Shown here in pieces: positions 1 through 8,073 of a stretch of DNA of 64,000 nucleotides (position 1 is the stretch's first letter; every line of letters begins with the position of its first letter). The position numbers and the translations under genes were made by a program. The notes beneath the pieces were generated by a model. The model saw nothing but the letters and a program-made list of their open reading frames with translations, was not told the origin of the DNA and searched no databases. This DNA is from Pseudonocardia broussonetiae (GTDB lineage: Bacteria > Actinomycetota > Actinomycetes > Mycobacteriales > Pseudonocardiaceae), in assembly GCF_013155125.1 (NCBI RefSeq), contig NZ_CP053564.1, positions 3,789,501-3,853,500 of the forward strand, written 5' to 3'.

Positions 1-1
1 C

Positions 2-910
2 CCGGCCGAGGTGCTGGCGCGCGTCGCGGTGCCCAACCCCAGCGAGGTGGTGCGCGCCGAGGTCGGCACGCCCAGCGTCGCCGAGGCCGCGGCGCTGCAC
101 CACGCGGGGCCGGGCGCGGAGCTCGTCGTCGAGAAGGTCAAGGGCGACAACGTGACGGTGGCCGTGGCGCGGGTCCGCGCGCGCGGGCGGCTCGCGATCG
201 TCGGCCTCGGCCCGGGGGCCGCCGACCTGCGCGTCCCGCGCGCCGACGCCGAGCTGCGCCGGGCGTCGGTCGTGGTGGGGCTCGACCAGTACGTCGACCA
301 GGTCCGGCACCTGCTGCGCCCGGGCACCGAGGTCCGCGCCAGCGGCCTGGGCGACGAGGAGCAGCGCGCCGCCGACGCCGTCGCGCTCGCGGGCAAGGGC
401 CTCGCGGTCGCGCTCATCGGGTCCGGCGACGCCGGCATCTACGCCATGGCCAGCCCGGCGCTGGAAGGCGCGGGTGCCGACATCGACGTCGTCGGCGTGC
501 CGGGCGTGACCGCCGCGCTCGCCTCCGCCGCGCTGCTGGGCGCCCCGCTCGGCCACGACCACGTCCTCATCTCGCTGTCGGACCTGCACACCCCGTACCC
601 GGTGATCGAGCAGCGCGTGGCCGCGGCGGCCGCGGCCGACCTCGTCACCTGCTTCTACAACCCCCGCAGCCGCGACCGGCACTGGCAGCTCGGCGCGGCG
701 CTGGAGGTCTTCCGGGCCCACCGCCCGCCGTCGACGCCCGTGGGCGCCGTGCGGCAGGCCGGGCGCCCCGGGCAGCGGGTGTGGACCGCCCCGATCGCGG
801 AGTTCGACCCGGCCGAGGTCGACATGTTCACCACGGTCGTCGTCGGGTCGAGCACGACCCGGATGGTGGCGGGGCGGATGGTGACGCCGCGGGGCTACCG
901 CTGGCGGTGA
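2..910 (+). CDS. cobJ: CbiG/CobE-type domain fused to precorrin-3B C17-methyltransferase CobJ (5' partial)
   Basis: The reading frame is already open at the left edge, so the true start lies outside the window. The first ~55 residues look like the end of a CbiG C-terminal (CobE-like) domain: PNPSEVVRAEVGTPSVAEAA, then VKGDNVTVAVARV. A methyltransferase of the tetrapyrrole family follows, with GLGPG near the junction, GSGDAGIYAM and a typical GVTAALASAALLGAPLGHD stretch. CobJ methylates C17 and drives ring contraction of precorrin-3B; CbiG/CobE domains act around the same step, so the fusion joins consecutive or cooperating activities. The gene ends 220 bp before cobH, and a cobalamin riboswitch lies in that gap. 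Fusions of this kind are known in actinobacteria; how much of CbiG is present upstream cannot be seen. Confidence 0.9.
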   Translation, partial: PAEVLARVAVPNPSEVVRAEVGTPSVAEAAALHHAGPGAELVVEKVKGDNVTVAVARVRARGRLAIVGLGPGAADLRVPRADAELRRASVVVGLDQYVDQVRHLLRPGTEVRASGLGDEEQRAADAVALAGKGLAVALIGSGDAGIYAMASPALEGAGADIDVVGVPGVTAALASAALLGAPLGHDHVLISLSDLHTPYPVIEQRVAAAAAADLVTCFYNPRSRDRHWQLGAALEVFRAHRPPSTPVGAVRQAGRPGQRVWTAPIAEFDPAEVDMFTTVVVGSSTTRMVAGRMVTPRGYRWR

Positions 911-980
911 GTCCCGGATCTGATCGGCGGCGTCCGATCCTGTCGGCCCCCTCACGGTCGGCGGCCGGGCCCGCACCCCC

Positions 981-1078
981 GGGTTATGCTCGCCGCGATC
1001 CGACTGCGTGGGAACCCGGTGCGACTCCGGGGCGGTCCCGCCACTGTGTCCCTCCGGGGGAGCCAGACCTCGCGCACG
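981..1078 (+). promoter_or_regulatory. Cobalamin riboswitch upstream of cobH
   Basis: The gap between cobJ and cobH carries the conserved cobalamin-aptamer core: GGAACCCGGTGCGACTCC, then GCGGTCCCGCCACTGTG (B12-box region near 1031-1047), then GGGAGCCAGACC near 1059-1070. The cobH Shine-Dalgarno (GGGGAGGAG, about 1117-1125) follows within 60 nt, so control is probably at translation initiation or by early termination. Its position means cobH-cbiX-cysG can be repressed by B12 independently of cobJ. Boundaries are approximate. Confidence 0.9.
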
Positions 1079-1129
1079 TCGCCACCACCACCGCCGCACC
1101 GGGCGAGGAACACCCGGGGAGGAGCAGCC

Positions 1130-1711
1130 GTGCGCACCGTGCACCCCATCGAGACCGAGTCCTACGCGATCCTGCGCACCCGCCTCGACACCGCCGACCT
1201 GCCGCCGCTCACCCGCGCCGTGGTCGAGCGGGTCGTGCACACCACCGCCGACCCGTCCTGGGCGGGCGACCTGGTCTGCGACGAGGGCGCCCTGCGCGCC
1301 GGCCGCGCGGCCCTGCTGGCGGGGGCGCCGCTGGTCACCGACGTGCGGATGGTCGCGGTCGGGGTCACCGCGCGGCCGTCGGTCGTCGCGCTGGACCTGG
1401 CCCCCGTCGCCGCGCCCGGGCTCACCCGCTCGGCCACCGGCATCCGCGCCGCCGCGGCGCAGTACCCGGACGGCGCGGTGTGGGTGATCGGCAACGCCCC
1501 CACCGCGCTCGACGAGCTGCTGCGCACCGGCGTGCGGAGCCCGCTCGTGATCGGGCTGCCCGTCGGGTTCGTCGGGTCGGTCGCGGCCAAGGCGGCGCTG
1601 CGGGCGGCAGGCTGGCCGTCGGTGTCCAACCGCTCCGAGCGCGGGGGAGCCGCCGCCGCGGCCGCCGCCGTCAACGCCCTGCTCTACGCCGATGGAGAGG
1701 ACCCCTCGTGA
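1130..1711 (+). CDS. cobH: Precorrin-8X methylmutase
   Basis: CobH moves the C11 methyl group to C12, turning precorrin-8X into hydrogenobyrinate. The 193-residue protein starts HPIETESYAILRTRLD and contains the family's DVRMVAVGV and VIGLPVGFVGSVAAKAAL segments and the SNRSERGG C-terminal motif. I chose the GTG at 1130 because GGGGAGGAG sits just before it. In-frame upstream starts (986) would run through the riboswitch and encode non-conserved residues. The stop overlaps the cbiX start by 4 bp (GTGA), so cobH, cbiX and cysG form a translationally coupled operon under the riboswitch. Confidence 0.95.
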   Translation: MRTVHPIETESYAILRTRLDTADLPPLTRAVVERVVHTTADPSWAGDLVCDEGALRAGRAALLAGAPLVTDVRMVAVGVTARPSVVALDLAPVAAPGLTRSATGIRAAAAQYPDGAVWVIGNAPTALDELLRTGVRSPLVIGLPVGFVGSVAAKAALRAAGWPSVSNRSERGGAAAAAAAVNALLYADGEDPS

Positions 1712-2604
1712 ACACGCCCCTGATGCTGGCCGGCCACGGCACGGTCGACGCCGCGGGGGTGGCGGAGTTCGTCTCCTTCACCGACCGCCTGCGCCGCCTG
1801 CTGGCCGCCGAGGACGTCGACGTCGACGGCGGGTTCATCGAGCTGTCGCAGCCCACCGTGCACGAGGCGTGGGAGCGGCTCACCGGCCGCGGCCACACCC
1901 ACCGCGCCGCCGTGCCGATGGTGCTCGTCGGCGCGGGCCACGCGAAGGGCGACATCCCCGCCGCGCTGGAGCGCGAGGTGCGCCGCGAGCCCGGCACCAG
2001 CTACGTCTTCGGCCGCCCGCTCGGACCGCACCCGGTGCTGCTCGACATCCTCGCCCAGCGGATCGCGGCGGTCGCCGAGCCCGAGGGCACGGCCGTGCTG
2101 CTGGTCGGGCGCGGCGCGACCGACCCCGACGCGAACGCCGAGGTCTGCAAGGTCGCCCGCCTGCTGCAGGAGGGACGCGGCTACGAGTTCGTCGAGACCG
2201 CGTTCGTCTCGCTCGCGAAGCCCGACGTCGTCACCGGGCTCGCGCGCTGCCGGGCGCTGGGCGCGCGCCGGGTCGTCGTCGCCCCGTACTTCCTGTTCGA
2301 CGGGGTGCTGCCGCGGCGCGTCGTCGCGCAGGCGGAGGGCTTCGGCGCCGAGCACGACGACGTCGACGTCCGCGTCGCCGGCTACCTGGGCGACTGCGAC
2401 GAGCTCGCCGGCCTGGTCGTCGAGCGCTACCGCGAGGCCCTGCACGGCGACATCCGGATGAACTGCGACACCTGCGCCTACCGCGTGCTCCTGCCCGGGT
2501 TCGAGGACAAGCTCGGCGCGCCGCAGACCCCGCACCACCACCCGGACGACCCCGCAGGCGGTCACGGCCACGGGCACGGCCACGCCCACGGGCACGCGGG
2601 GTGA
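1708..2604 (+). CDS. cbiX: Sirohydrochlorin chelatase CbiX, long form with His-rich tail
   Basis: A two-domain class II chelatase of 298 residues that inserts cobalt (or iron) into sirohydrochlorin. Each half shows the chelatase pattern: LMLAGHGTVD...HRAAVPMVLVGAGHAKGDIP in the first and VLLVGRGATDPDAN...VVVAPYFLFDGVLPRR in the second. The C-terminal part has MNCDTCAYR, a two-cysteine motif as in long CbiX proteins that bind an Fe-S centre, and ends in an HGHGHGHAHGHAG tail likely to hold metal. The GTG at 1708 overlaps the cobH stop. An early-insertion chelatase next to the late-insertion CobN system is notable; feeding siroheme synthesis through the adjacent CysG is an alternative role. Confidence 0.9.
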   Translation: MNTPLMLAGHGTVDAAGVAEFVSFTDRLRRLLAAEDVDVDGGFIELSQPTVHEAWERLTGRGHTHRAAVPMVLVGAGHAKGDIPAALEREVRREPGTSYVFGRPLGPHPVLLDILAQRIAAVAEPEGTAVLLVGRGATDPDANAEVCKVARLLQEGRGYEFVETAFVSLAKPDVVTGLARCRALGARRVVVAPYFLFDGVLPRRVVAQAEGFGAEHDDVDVRVAGYLGDCDELAGLVVERYREALHGDIRMNCDTCAYRVLLPGFEDKLGAPQTPHHHPDDPAGGHGHGHGHAHGHAG

Positions 2605-3833
2605 TCACCGTGGACCCCTACCTGGTCGGCCTGGACCTCGCCGGGCGCCGCGTCGTCGTCGTCGGCGCCGGCACCGTGGCGCAGCGCCGGATCACCGGGC
2701 TGCTCGCCGCCGGGGCCGACGTGCTCGTCGTCGCGCCCGCGGCGACCCCGGCCGTCGAGGGCATGGCGACCGCCCGCGAGCTGACGTGGGAACCCCGCGC
2801 GTACGCGCCCGGCGACCTCGACGGCGCCTGGTACGTCGTGGCCTGCACCGACTCCGCCGAGGTCAACGCCGCCGTCGCCGCCGAGGCAGAGGCGGCGCGG
2901 ACCTTCTGCGTCCGCGCCGACGACGCCGAGGGCGGCAGCGCCGTCACCCCGGCCGTCGGGCAGCACGACGGACTGACCGTCGGCGTGCTGGCCGGGCGCC
3001 GCCCCCGCCGCTCGGCCGCTGTGCGCACCGCGCTCGTCGAGGCGCTGCAGACCGGGCTCGTCGACGACACCGCCGACCCCGTGACGCCGGGCGTCGCGCT
3101 CGTCGGAGGGGGCCCCGGCGACCCCGAGCTGATCACCGTGCGCGGGCGGCGGCTGCTCGCGCGCGCCGACGTCGTCGTCACCGACCGGCTCGGCCCGCGC
3201 GACCTGCTCGACTCGCTCGCCCCGCACGTCGAGGTCGTCGACGCGTCGAAGATCCCCTACGGGCGCGCGATGAACCAGGCCACGATCAACGACCTGCTCA
3301 TCGAGCACGCGCGCGCCGGCCGGTTCGTCGTGCGGCTCAAGGGCGGCGACCCCTACGTCTTCGGCCGCGGCTTCGAGGAGGCGCTCGCGTGCGCGGAGGC
3401 GGGCGTGCCCGTCACCGTCGTCCCCGGCGTGACCAGCGCGTTCGCCGCCCCGGCCGTGGCGGACGTGCCGGTGAGCCACCGCGGGGTCGCGCACGAGATC
3501 GTCGTCGTCTCCGGGCACGTCGCGCCCGACGACCCCCGCAGCCTCGTCGACTGGCCCGCCCTCGGGCGGCTGCGCGGCACGGTCGTGCTGCTCATGGCCG
3601 TCGAGCGGGTGGGGGCGTTCGCCACGGCCCTGATCGACGGGGGCCGGCCCGCCGACACGCCCGTCGCGGTCGTGCAGGACGGCACCATGCGCATCCAGCG
3701 CTCGGTCCGGGCCACGCTCGCCACGGTCGCCGACGTCGTGCGGGCCGAGGGCATCAGCCCGCCCGCGGTGGTGGTCGTCGGGCCCGTCGCCGGGCTCGGC
3801 GAGGCGGTCACGACGGGCAGGCCCGCGACGTGA
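2601..3833 (+). CDS. cysG: Siroheme synthase/uroporphyrinogen-III C-methyltransferase fusion (CysG-like)
   Basis: The N-terminal ~150 residues are a Met8-type precorrin-2 dehydrogenase (Rossmann motif GRRVVVVGAGTVAQRR). The C-terminal ~250 residues are an SUMT that methylates uroporphyrinogen III to precorrin-2: VALVGGGPGDPELITVRG, VVRLKGGDPYVFGRG, PGVTSAFAAPA. It provides precorrin-2 for cobalamin and, with a chelatase, siroheme. The GTG at 2601 overlaps the cbiX stop (GTGA); a second GTG at 2610 is possible. The last 26 bp overlap the convergent kinase gene, so the two operons meet tail to tail with no spacer. Confidence 0.93.
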   Translation: MITVDPYLVGLDLAGRRVVVVGAGTVAQRRITGLLAAGADVLVVAPAATPAVEGMATARELTWEPRAYAPGDLDGAWYVVACTDSAEVNAAVAAEAEAARTFCVRADDAEGGSAVTPAVGQHDGLTVGVLAGRRPRRSAAVRTALVEALQTGLVDDTADPVTPGVALVGGGPGDPELITVRGRRLLARADVVVTDRLGPRDLLDSLAPHVEVVDASKIPYGRAMNQATINDLLIEHARAGRFVVRLKGGDPYVFGRGFEEALACAEAGVPVTVVPGVTSAFAAPAVADVPVSHRGVAHEIVVVSGHVAPDDPRSLVDWPALGRLRGTVVLLMAVERVGAFATALIDGGRPADTPVAVVQDGTMRIQRSVRATLATVADVVRAEGISPPAVVVVGPVAGLGEAVTTGRPAT

Positions 3834-5469
3834 ACGTCTCGCTGCTGCGGATCAGCCGCTCCGGGCCGGTCAGCACGTAGGACTGCTCCCACTCGGTGCA
3901 CGCCTGGTCACCGCCCGGTCCGTCGGCGGCGGCCTGGCGGCTGGTGAAGGTCATGACGACCTGCACGTCGCCGTCCTGGCCCGCGCGGACCGAGGTGATC
4001 TCGGCGTCGGTGATCTCGCGGGGGCGCTGCTGGTCGAGCCACGCCTGCAGCCCGTTCTGCACGACCCGTGAGTCCGGGCTGAACAGGCCGAACGTGTCGG
4101 CGTAGCGCTCGTCGTTGATCGAGCCCACGTAGGCGTCCATCGTCGCGAGGGCGGCGGGGACCTCGGCGCCGGTGACGCCCGCGGCGAGGGCGACGGCCGC
4201 GTCCGGCGGGGCCGTGGTCGTCCCGGTAGCCGTGGGCGGCGGCGTCTGCGGTGTCGGGGCCGGCGTCGTCGTCGTGGGCGTGGGAGTGCCTCCGCCGAGG
4301 CCGCGGCTCAGGAGCACGCCCCCGACGGCCAGGGCGGCCACGACCAGCACCGCGACCAGGCCGAGCAGCAGGCCGCGGCGCGCGGGCCGGGCGGGCGGCG
4401 GGCCGGTGGGACCGCCCGGACGGGGCCAGGTGGCCGGCTGCGGCCGAGGCGCGGCGTACTGCGGCGCGTACCGCGGCACATCCTGCCGTGGCACGTCCTG
4501 CCGCGACGGCGGCTGCGGCGGCCGCGGCGCGGGGTGGGGGAAGGAGGCCGTGGGCGGGGGTTCCAGGGCGAGGCTGGTCGGGGCCGCCGACTCCTGCGCC
4601 GCCGTCGCCGCCCCCTCGACGACCGCCCGCGTGACGGGCTGGCCGGTGGCGCGCTGCGCGTGCTGCAGCGCGGCGACGGCGTCGGCCGCCGAGGCGAACC
4701 GGTCCTCGGGCGCCTTCGCCATCAACCGCTCCACGACCCGGCACACCGCGTCCGGGACCCCACGCGGCCGCAGGTCGGGCACCGGGTCGCGGATGATCCG
4801 GGCGAGCATCACCAGCAGCTCCTCCGGGGTGTCCCGGCCGAACGCGGACGTGCCCGTGAGCAGGGTGAACAGGGTCGCGCCGAAGCCGTACAGGTCGGTG
4901 CGGACGGTGCTGGTGCCCTCGGCGAGGCGCTCCGGCGCGGCGTAGGCCGGGCTGACGCGGACGCCGCCGGTGGTCTCGGCGATCCCCGGGAGGCGGGCGA
5001 TGCCGAAGTCGCCGAGCTTGGGCTCGCCGTAGCGGGAGACGAGGACGTTCGCGGGCTTGAGGTCCAGGTGCAGGATGCCGCGGCGGTGCGCGGTCTCCAG
5101 GGCCCCGCCGAGCAGGACGCCGACGTCGAGCACCTCGGGCCAGGGCAGCGGTGCGCGCTCGACCCGCTCGGCGAGCGACCCGCCCGACATGAGGTCCATG
5201 ACGATGTAGGGCTGCCCGTGGGCGGTGGTGCCGCCGCGGTGCACGGTGACGATGTGCGGGTGCCCCGACAGCGCCCCCATCGCCTGGCACTCGCGGGCGA
5301 ACGCGCGGCGGACGGATTCGTCGTCGAGGCGCTCGCGCAGGATCTTGACGGCGACGTCCCGGCCGAACTCCGCCTCGTGCGCCGCGAAGACGGTGCCGAA
5401 CCCGCCGCGGCCCAGCACGCGCGCGTCGGTGAGGCCGGGGATCCCGAGGTCGGGACGGTCGGGCTCCAC
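3808..5469 (-). CDS. Membrane Ser/Thr protein kinase, PknB family
   Basis: 553 residues. The cytoplasmic kinase domain spans about residues 12-270: Gly loop GRGGFG (20-25), AVK with the ATP-binding Lys42, catalytic loop HLDLKPAN (Asp136; the usual HRD is HLD, as in many actinobacterial kinases), and DFG at 154-156. A Pro-rich linker (300-365) leads to one transmembrane helix (about 366-388), a Thr/Pro-rich spacer and an extracellular domain of ~130 residues with two cysteines. There are no PASTA repeats, so the sensed signal is unknown. On the minus strand TACACT lies 6 nt before the GTG start, suggesting a leaderless transcript of its own, although it follows two same-strand genes after 57 bp. 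Confidence 0.93.
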   Translation of the reverse strand: MEPDRPDLGIPGLTDARVLGRGGFGTVFAAHEAEFGRDVAVKILRERLDDESVRRAFARECQAMGALSGHPHIVTVHRGGTTAHGQPYIVMDLMSGGSLAERVERAPLPWPEVLDVGVLLGGALETAHRRGILHLDLKPANVLVSRYGEPKLGDFGIARLPGIAETTGGVRVSPAYAAPERLAEGTSTVRTDLYGFGATLFTLLTGTSAFGRDTPEELLVMLARIIRDPVPDLRPRGVPDAVCRVVERLMAKAPEDRFASAADAVAALQHAQRATGQPVTRAVVEGAATAAQESAAPTSLALEPPPTASFPHPAPRPPQPPSRQDVPRQDVPRYAPQYAAPRPQPATWPRPGGPTGPPPARPARRGLLLGLVAVLVVAALAVGGVLLSRGLGGGTPTPTTTTPAPTPQTPPPTATGTTTAPPDAAVALAAGVTGAEVPAALATMDAYVGSINDERYADTFGLFSPDSRVVQNGLQAWLDQQRPREITDAEITSVRAGQDGDVQVVMTFTSRQAAADGPGGDQACTEWEQSYVLTGPERLIRSSETFTSRACPS

Positions 5470-5526
5470 GGGCGGAGTGTAGAACCGCCTGCGGAGCCCG
5501 ACGTCGGTACGACTACCGGTTCCGAG

Positions 5527-7143
5527 CTACAGCGACAGCAGCCGGTCGAAGAAGCTGCGGTAGCGGCGCAGGGCCAGGCGCAGGTCCTCGGTGGAGGTGT
5601 CGTCGGTGTCGAGGCCGTGCTCCAGTCCGCTGCGCTGCTCGCGGAACAGCCGCTCGAGCTCGTCGAGCACCTCGCCCACGAGCGCGTCGGCCTGGCGGAC
5701 GGCCTGGCGCGGCTCGTCGACGAACGCGCCCTTCACGGCGTCCCAGCGCGCCCCGTACTCCTCGGCGCGGGAGGCCGGGAACAGGCGCTCCCGGCCGCTG
5801 GCGTCGTCGCCCAGGGAGGCGCTGCCGGCGGTCGCGGTGCCTCCGGTCGCGGTGCCTCCGGTCGTGGTGCTCGCGTCGTGGCCGCCCTGGGACCGGGACT
5901 GGTGTTGGCCCTGGTGCTGGCCGATCCCGTCCTGGTCGGCGCCGCGCCGGTCCTGGTCGGACCGGTCCTGCCCGTACCGGTCCTGGCCGCGCTGGTCCTC
6001 GCCCCGCTGGTCGGCGTCGTGCCGGCCCGCGGTCGCTCCGACGGTGGCCCCGGCGGCGCTCGCACCCGCGGCCCCGGCCAGCCCGCCGCGGTCGCCGCGG
6101 TCGGTGTCCGTGCGGTCGGTGTCCGTGCGGTCGGTGCCGGTCCGGTCGGAGCCGTCCGAGCCCGTCATGCCGGAGCCCGTCAGGCCGGTGCCCGACTGCC
6201 CGGCGTCGCGGCGCCCCGGGTCGGTGCGGCCGGTGTCGTACCCGGTCGCGGTGCCGGTTCGGTCGTCGGTCCGCCGGTCGTCGGTCCGCCGGTCGTCGGT
6301 CCGCCGGTCGTCGGTCCGCCGGTCGTCGGTCCGCTGGTGGGCGGCGACCGCCGCACCCGCGACCCCGGCCGCCGCTGCGGCTCCGGCCGCCATCGCGCCG
6401 GCGCCCGGGCCGCGCCCGCGCTCCTCGCCGCGTCCCTGGTCGTCGTGCCCGGCCGAGGCGCCGTGCGCGTCCGGCTCGGTGCCCATCGGCGTGGTCGGGG
6501 CCGGGGTGCCCATCGGGGTCGTCGGGGCCGGGGTGGTCGGTGCGGCCTGGTTCTGCGGCGCGCCGAACCGGTCGCCGGGGGCCGCGGAACCGCCGGCGAC
6601 ACCGCCCTGCTGGCCGCCCACCTGCTGGCCGCCCACCTGCTGGCCGCCGACCTGCTGCCCGCTTATCTGCTGGCCCGCGGTCTGGTGCGCGGCACCCTGC
6701 GCGGCCGTCTGCGCCATCCCGCCCTGCGGCGGGGCGGCCTGCGGCATCCCGCCCTGCGGGGCGCCGGCCTGCGGCATCCCGCCCTGCGGCATCCCGCCCT
6801 GGGACATCCCGCCCTGGGGAGCCCCGCCCTGGGGAGCCCCGCCCTGGGGCCCACCGCCCTGGGGCCCACCGCCCTGGGCGCCCGGCGCACCCGGGATGGG
6901 GGTGCCCGCGCTCGGGCCGTACCCGGGCGGCGGGGCCTGGCCGGCCGTCGTGCCCTGCGCCTGGCCCGAGGGGACCGGGCGGGTCAGGTCCTCGGAGCCG
7001 TCGGGTGCGCGGCCGTCCTCCTGCCGCGCCTCACCGTGGCGCCCGTCGTCGTCGTTGCGGCCCAGCAGGTCGTCGATGACCCCGCGGACCCCGCCGCGGG
7101 GGCGGTCGGCGTTCCGGTCGTCGTGGCGGTCGGGAGTGGTCAT
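5527..7143 (-). CDS. Low-complexity repeat protein with C-terminal domain shared with its neighbour
   Basis: 538 residues, no recognised function. After a polar start (MTTPDRHDDRNADRPRGG) comes a long disordered region built from repeats: a run of about 14 PQGG/MPQGG/APQGG units, several QQVGG units, PTTPMGTP units, a short Ala-rich segment that could be a weak hydrophobic helix, five RTDDR-type pentads, and DRTDTDRT and DQDRRG tracts. The last ~110 residues are ordered: RLFPASRAEEYGARWDAVKGAFVDEPRQAVRQADALVGEVLDEL...RYRSFFDRLLSL in outline, resembling the C-terminal half of the gene just upstream. The ATG at 7143 overlaps that gene's stop (ATGA), so the two are co-translated. A role at the membrane or cell wall is guesswork from the linkage to a membrane-anchored partner and a kinase. 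Confidence 0.8.
   Translation of the reverse strand: MTTPDRHDDRNADRPRGGVRGVIDDLLGRNDDDGRHGEARQEDGRAPDGSEDLTRPVPSGQAQGTTAGQAPPPGYGPSAGTPIPGAPGAQGGGPQGGGPQGGAPQGGAPQGGMSQGGMPQGGMPQAGAPQGGMPQAAPPQGGMAQTAAQGAAHQTAGQQISGQQVGGQQVGGQQVGGQQGGVAGGSAAPGDRFGAPQNQAAPTTPAPTTPMGTPAPTTPMGTEPDAHGASAGHDDQGRGEERGRGPGAGAMAAGAAAAAGVAGAAVAAHQRTDDRRTDDRRTDDRRTDDRRTDDRTGTATGYDTGRTDPGRRDAGQSGTGLTGSGMTGSDGSDRTGTDRTDTDRTDTDRGDRGGLAGAAGASAAGATVGATAGRHDADQRGEDQRGQDRYGQDRSDQDRRGADQDGIGQHQGQHQSRSQGGHDASTTTGGTATGGTATAGSASLGDDASGRERLFPASRAEEYGARWDAVKGAFVDEPRQAVRQADALVGEVLDELERLFREQRSGLEHGLDTDDTSTEDLRLALRRYRSFFDRLLSL
6261..6335. repeat. 15-bp tandem repeat (five units) encoding RTDDR pentads
   Basis: The 15-bp unit GGTCGTCGGTCCGCC (plus strand) is repeated about five times with almost no divergence; read on the minus strand it encodes Arg-Thr-Asp-Asp-Arg pentads of the low-complexity protein. 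Near-identity at third codon positions indicates recent slippage expansion, so copy number is likely to vary between strains. Confidence 0.85.
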
Positions 7144-7736
7144 CGCGTCTGCTCCTCGGTGCTGTGGTGGCGGCCGTTCTGCGTGGCGTCCTGGCGCACG
7201 TCGTGTCCGAGCAGGGCCTCCACCAGCGACCGGTAGGACGTGACGGCGTGGCGCTGCTGCTCGGTGTCGACGGCGCCGTGCTCGGTGGCGTCGCGGACAG
7301 CGCGGGCCTCGCGGTAGTGCGCGACGACCTGCGGGTGCTCCACGGAGATGTCCTCGGCGCGGCGCTCGAAGTCGTCCACCGGGTAGCCGCGGGTGCGCAT
7401 GATCTCCACGACGAGGCCGTCGGCGCGGCGCAGCGACTGCACCGGGTCGTCGACGAAGCCGCGCTGGATCTCCGCCCACGAGGCGCCGAAGCGGTCACGC
7501 TCCTCGGGGCGCAGGTCGCGGACGTCGAGCGAGCGGTGGCGCTTCTCGCGCTCCACGAGGCGGGACTCGGCCTCGCGGGGGTCGCCCGTCTCCGCGAGGG
7601 TGCGGTCGTACTCCGGGCCGTAGCGCTCCTGGAGGCGCTCGGAACGGCGGCGGCGGGACAGCAGGACACCGGCGACGCCGAGGGCGATGACGAGCACCAC
7701 GACGACGACGATCAGGACGATCACAGTGGGTTCCAC
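7140..7736 (-). CDS. Membrane-anchored conserved actinobacterial protein
   Basis: 198 residues. An N-terminal transmembrane helix (about 4-28, VIVLIVVVVVLVIALGVAGV) is followed by RRRRSERLQERYGPEYDRTL and a soluble helical domain: RPEERDRFGASWAEIQRGFVDDP, SLRRADGLVVEIMRTRGYPV, SVEHPQVVAHYREA. Proteins of this layout are common and uncharacterised in actinobacteria. The GTG start at 7736 has GAGAGG about 7 nt upstream. The gene is first in the pair with the repeat-rich protein (4-bp overlap), and both share the pattern W-x-x-(I/V)-x-x-x-FVD-(D/E)-P followed by a helix with xxADxLV. Its upstream region is shared, divergently, with the cobN riboswitch leader. Confidence 0.85.
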   Translation of the reverse strand: MEPTVIVLIVVVVVLVIALGVAGVLLSRRRRSERLQERYGPEYDRTLAETGDPREAESRLVEREKRHRSLDVRDLRPEERDRFGASWAEIQRGFVDDPVQSLRRADGLVVEIMRTRGYPVDDFERRAEDISVEHPQVVAHYREARAVRDATEHGAVDTEQQRHAVTSYRSLVEALLGHDVRQDATQNGRHHSTEEQTR

Positions 7737-7865
7737 CGGGCACCTCTCTGTGTGGCGGACGACACACTCGATCGAGTGAACCGTTCCCAGGTGGTTCCCG
7801 AAGCGGACTCCGCGCCAAACCTCCCCGCTGGGTCACTTCTCGTTGACCCCCGCGCCCGGGGTGTG

Positions 7866-8024
7866 GTCAGGTTCCCCGGACGGCAGTGGAGGAAGTCGGT
7901 GCGAGTCCGACGCGGTCCCGCCACTGTCACCGGGGAGCGGGCGCCCAGCCGTCGAGACCACTGCCGTGAGGCGGGAAGGTCGGGCGCCCCGTGCCGATCC
8001 GGGAGCCAGGAGACTCGCTGCCGT
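7866..8024 (+). promoter_or_regulatory. Cobalamin riboswitch upstream of cobN
   Basis: A full aptamer is readable: GTCAGGTTCCCCGG at the 5' side, GGAAGTCGGTGCGAGTCC, GCGGTCCCGCCACTGTCACC (B12 box around 7912-7930), a variable arm (7931-7995) and the conserved end GGGAGCCAGGAGACTCGCTG (about 8001-8020). Immediately downstream CGAGGG (8041-8046) can pair with CCCTCG (8053-8058), which abuts the cobN Shine-Dalgarno GGAGGAGG. That arrangement fits translation control when B12 binds. Confidence 0.93.
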
Positions 8025-8073
8025 CGTCGTCACCCCGAGTCGAGGGCGCGGACCCTCGGAGGAGGAGCCACCG

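Noticed and set aside
781..1707. N-terminal extension of cbiX to 781
   Set aside because: It would run through cobJ's end, the riboswitch and cobH in another frame; the GTG at 1708 in the 4-bp overlap matches the family start.
4534..7236. 900-codon plus-strand frame opposite the kinase and repeat protein
   Set aside because: It is the antisense of two genes with good start, motif and overlap evidence; the Val/Gly/Pro repeats arise from the minus-strand repeats.
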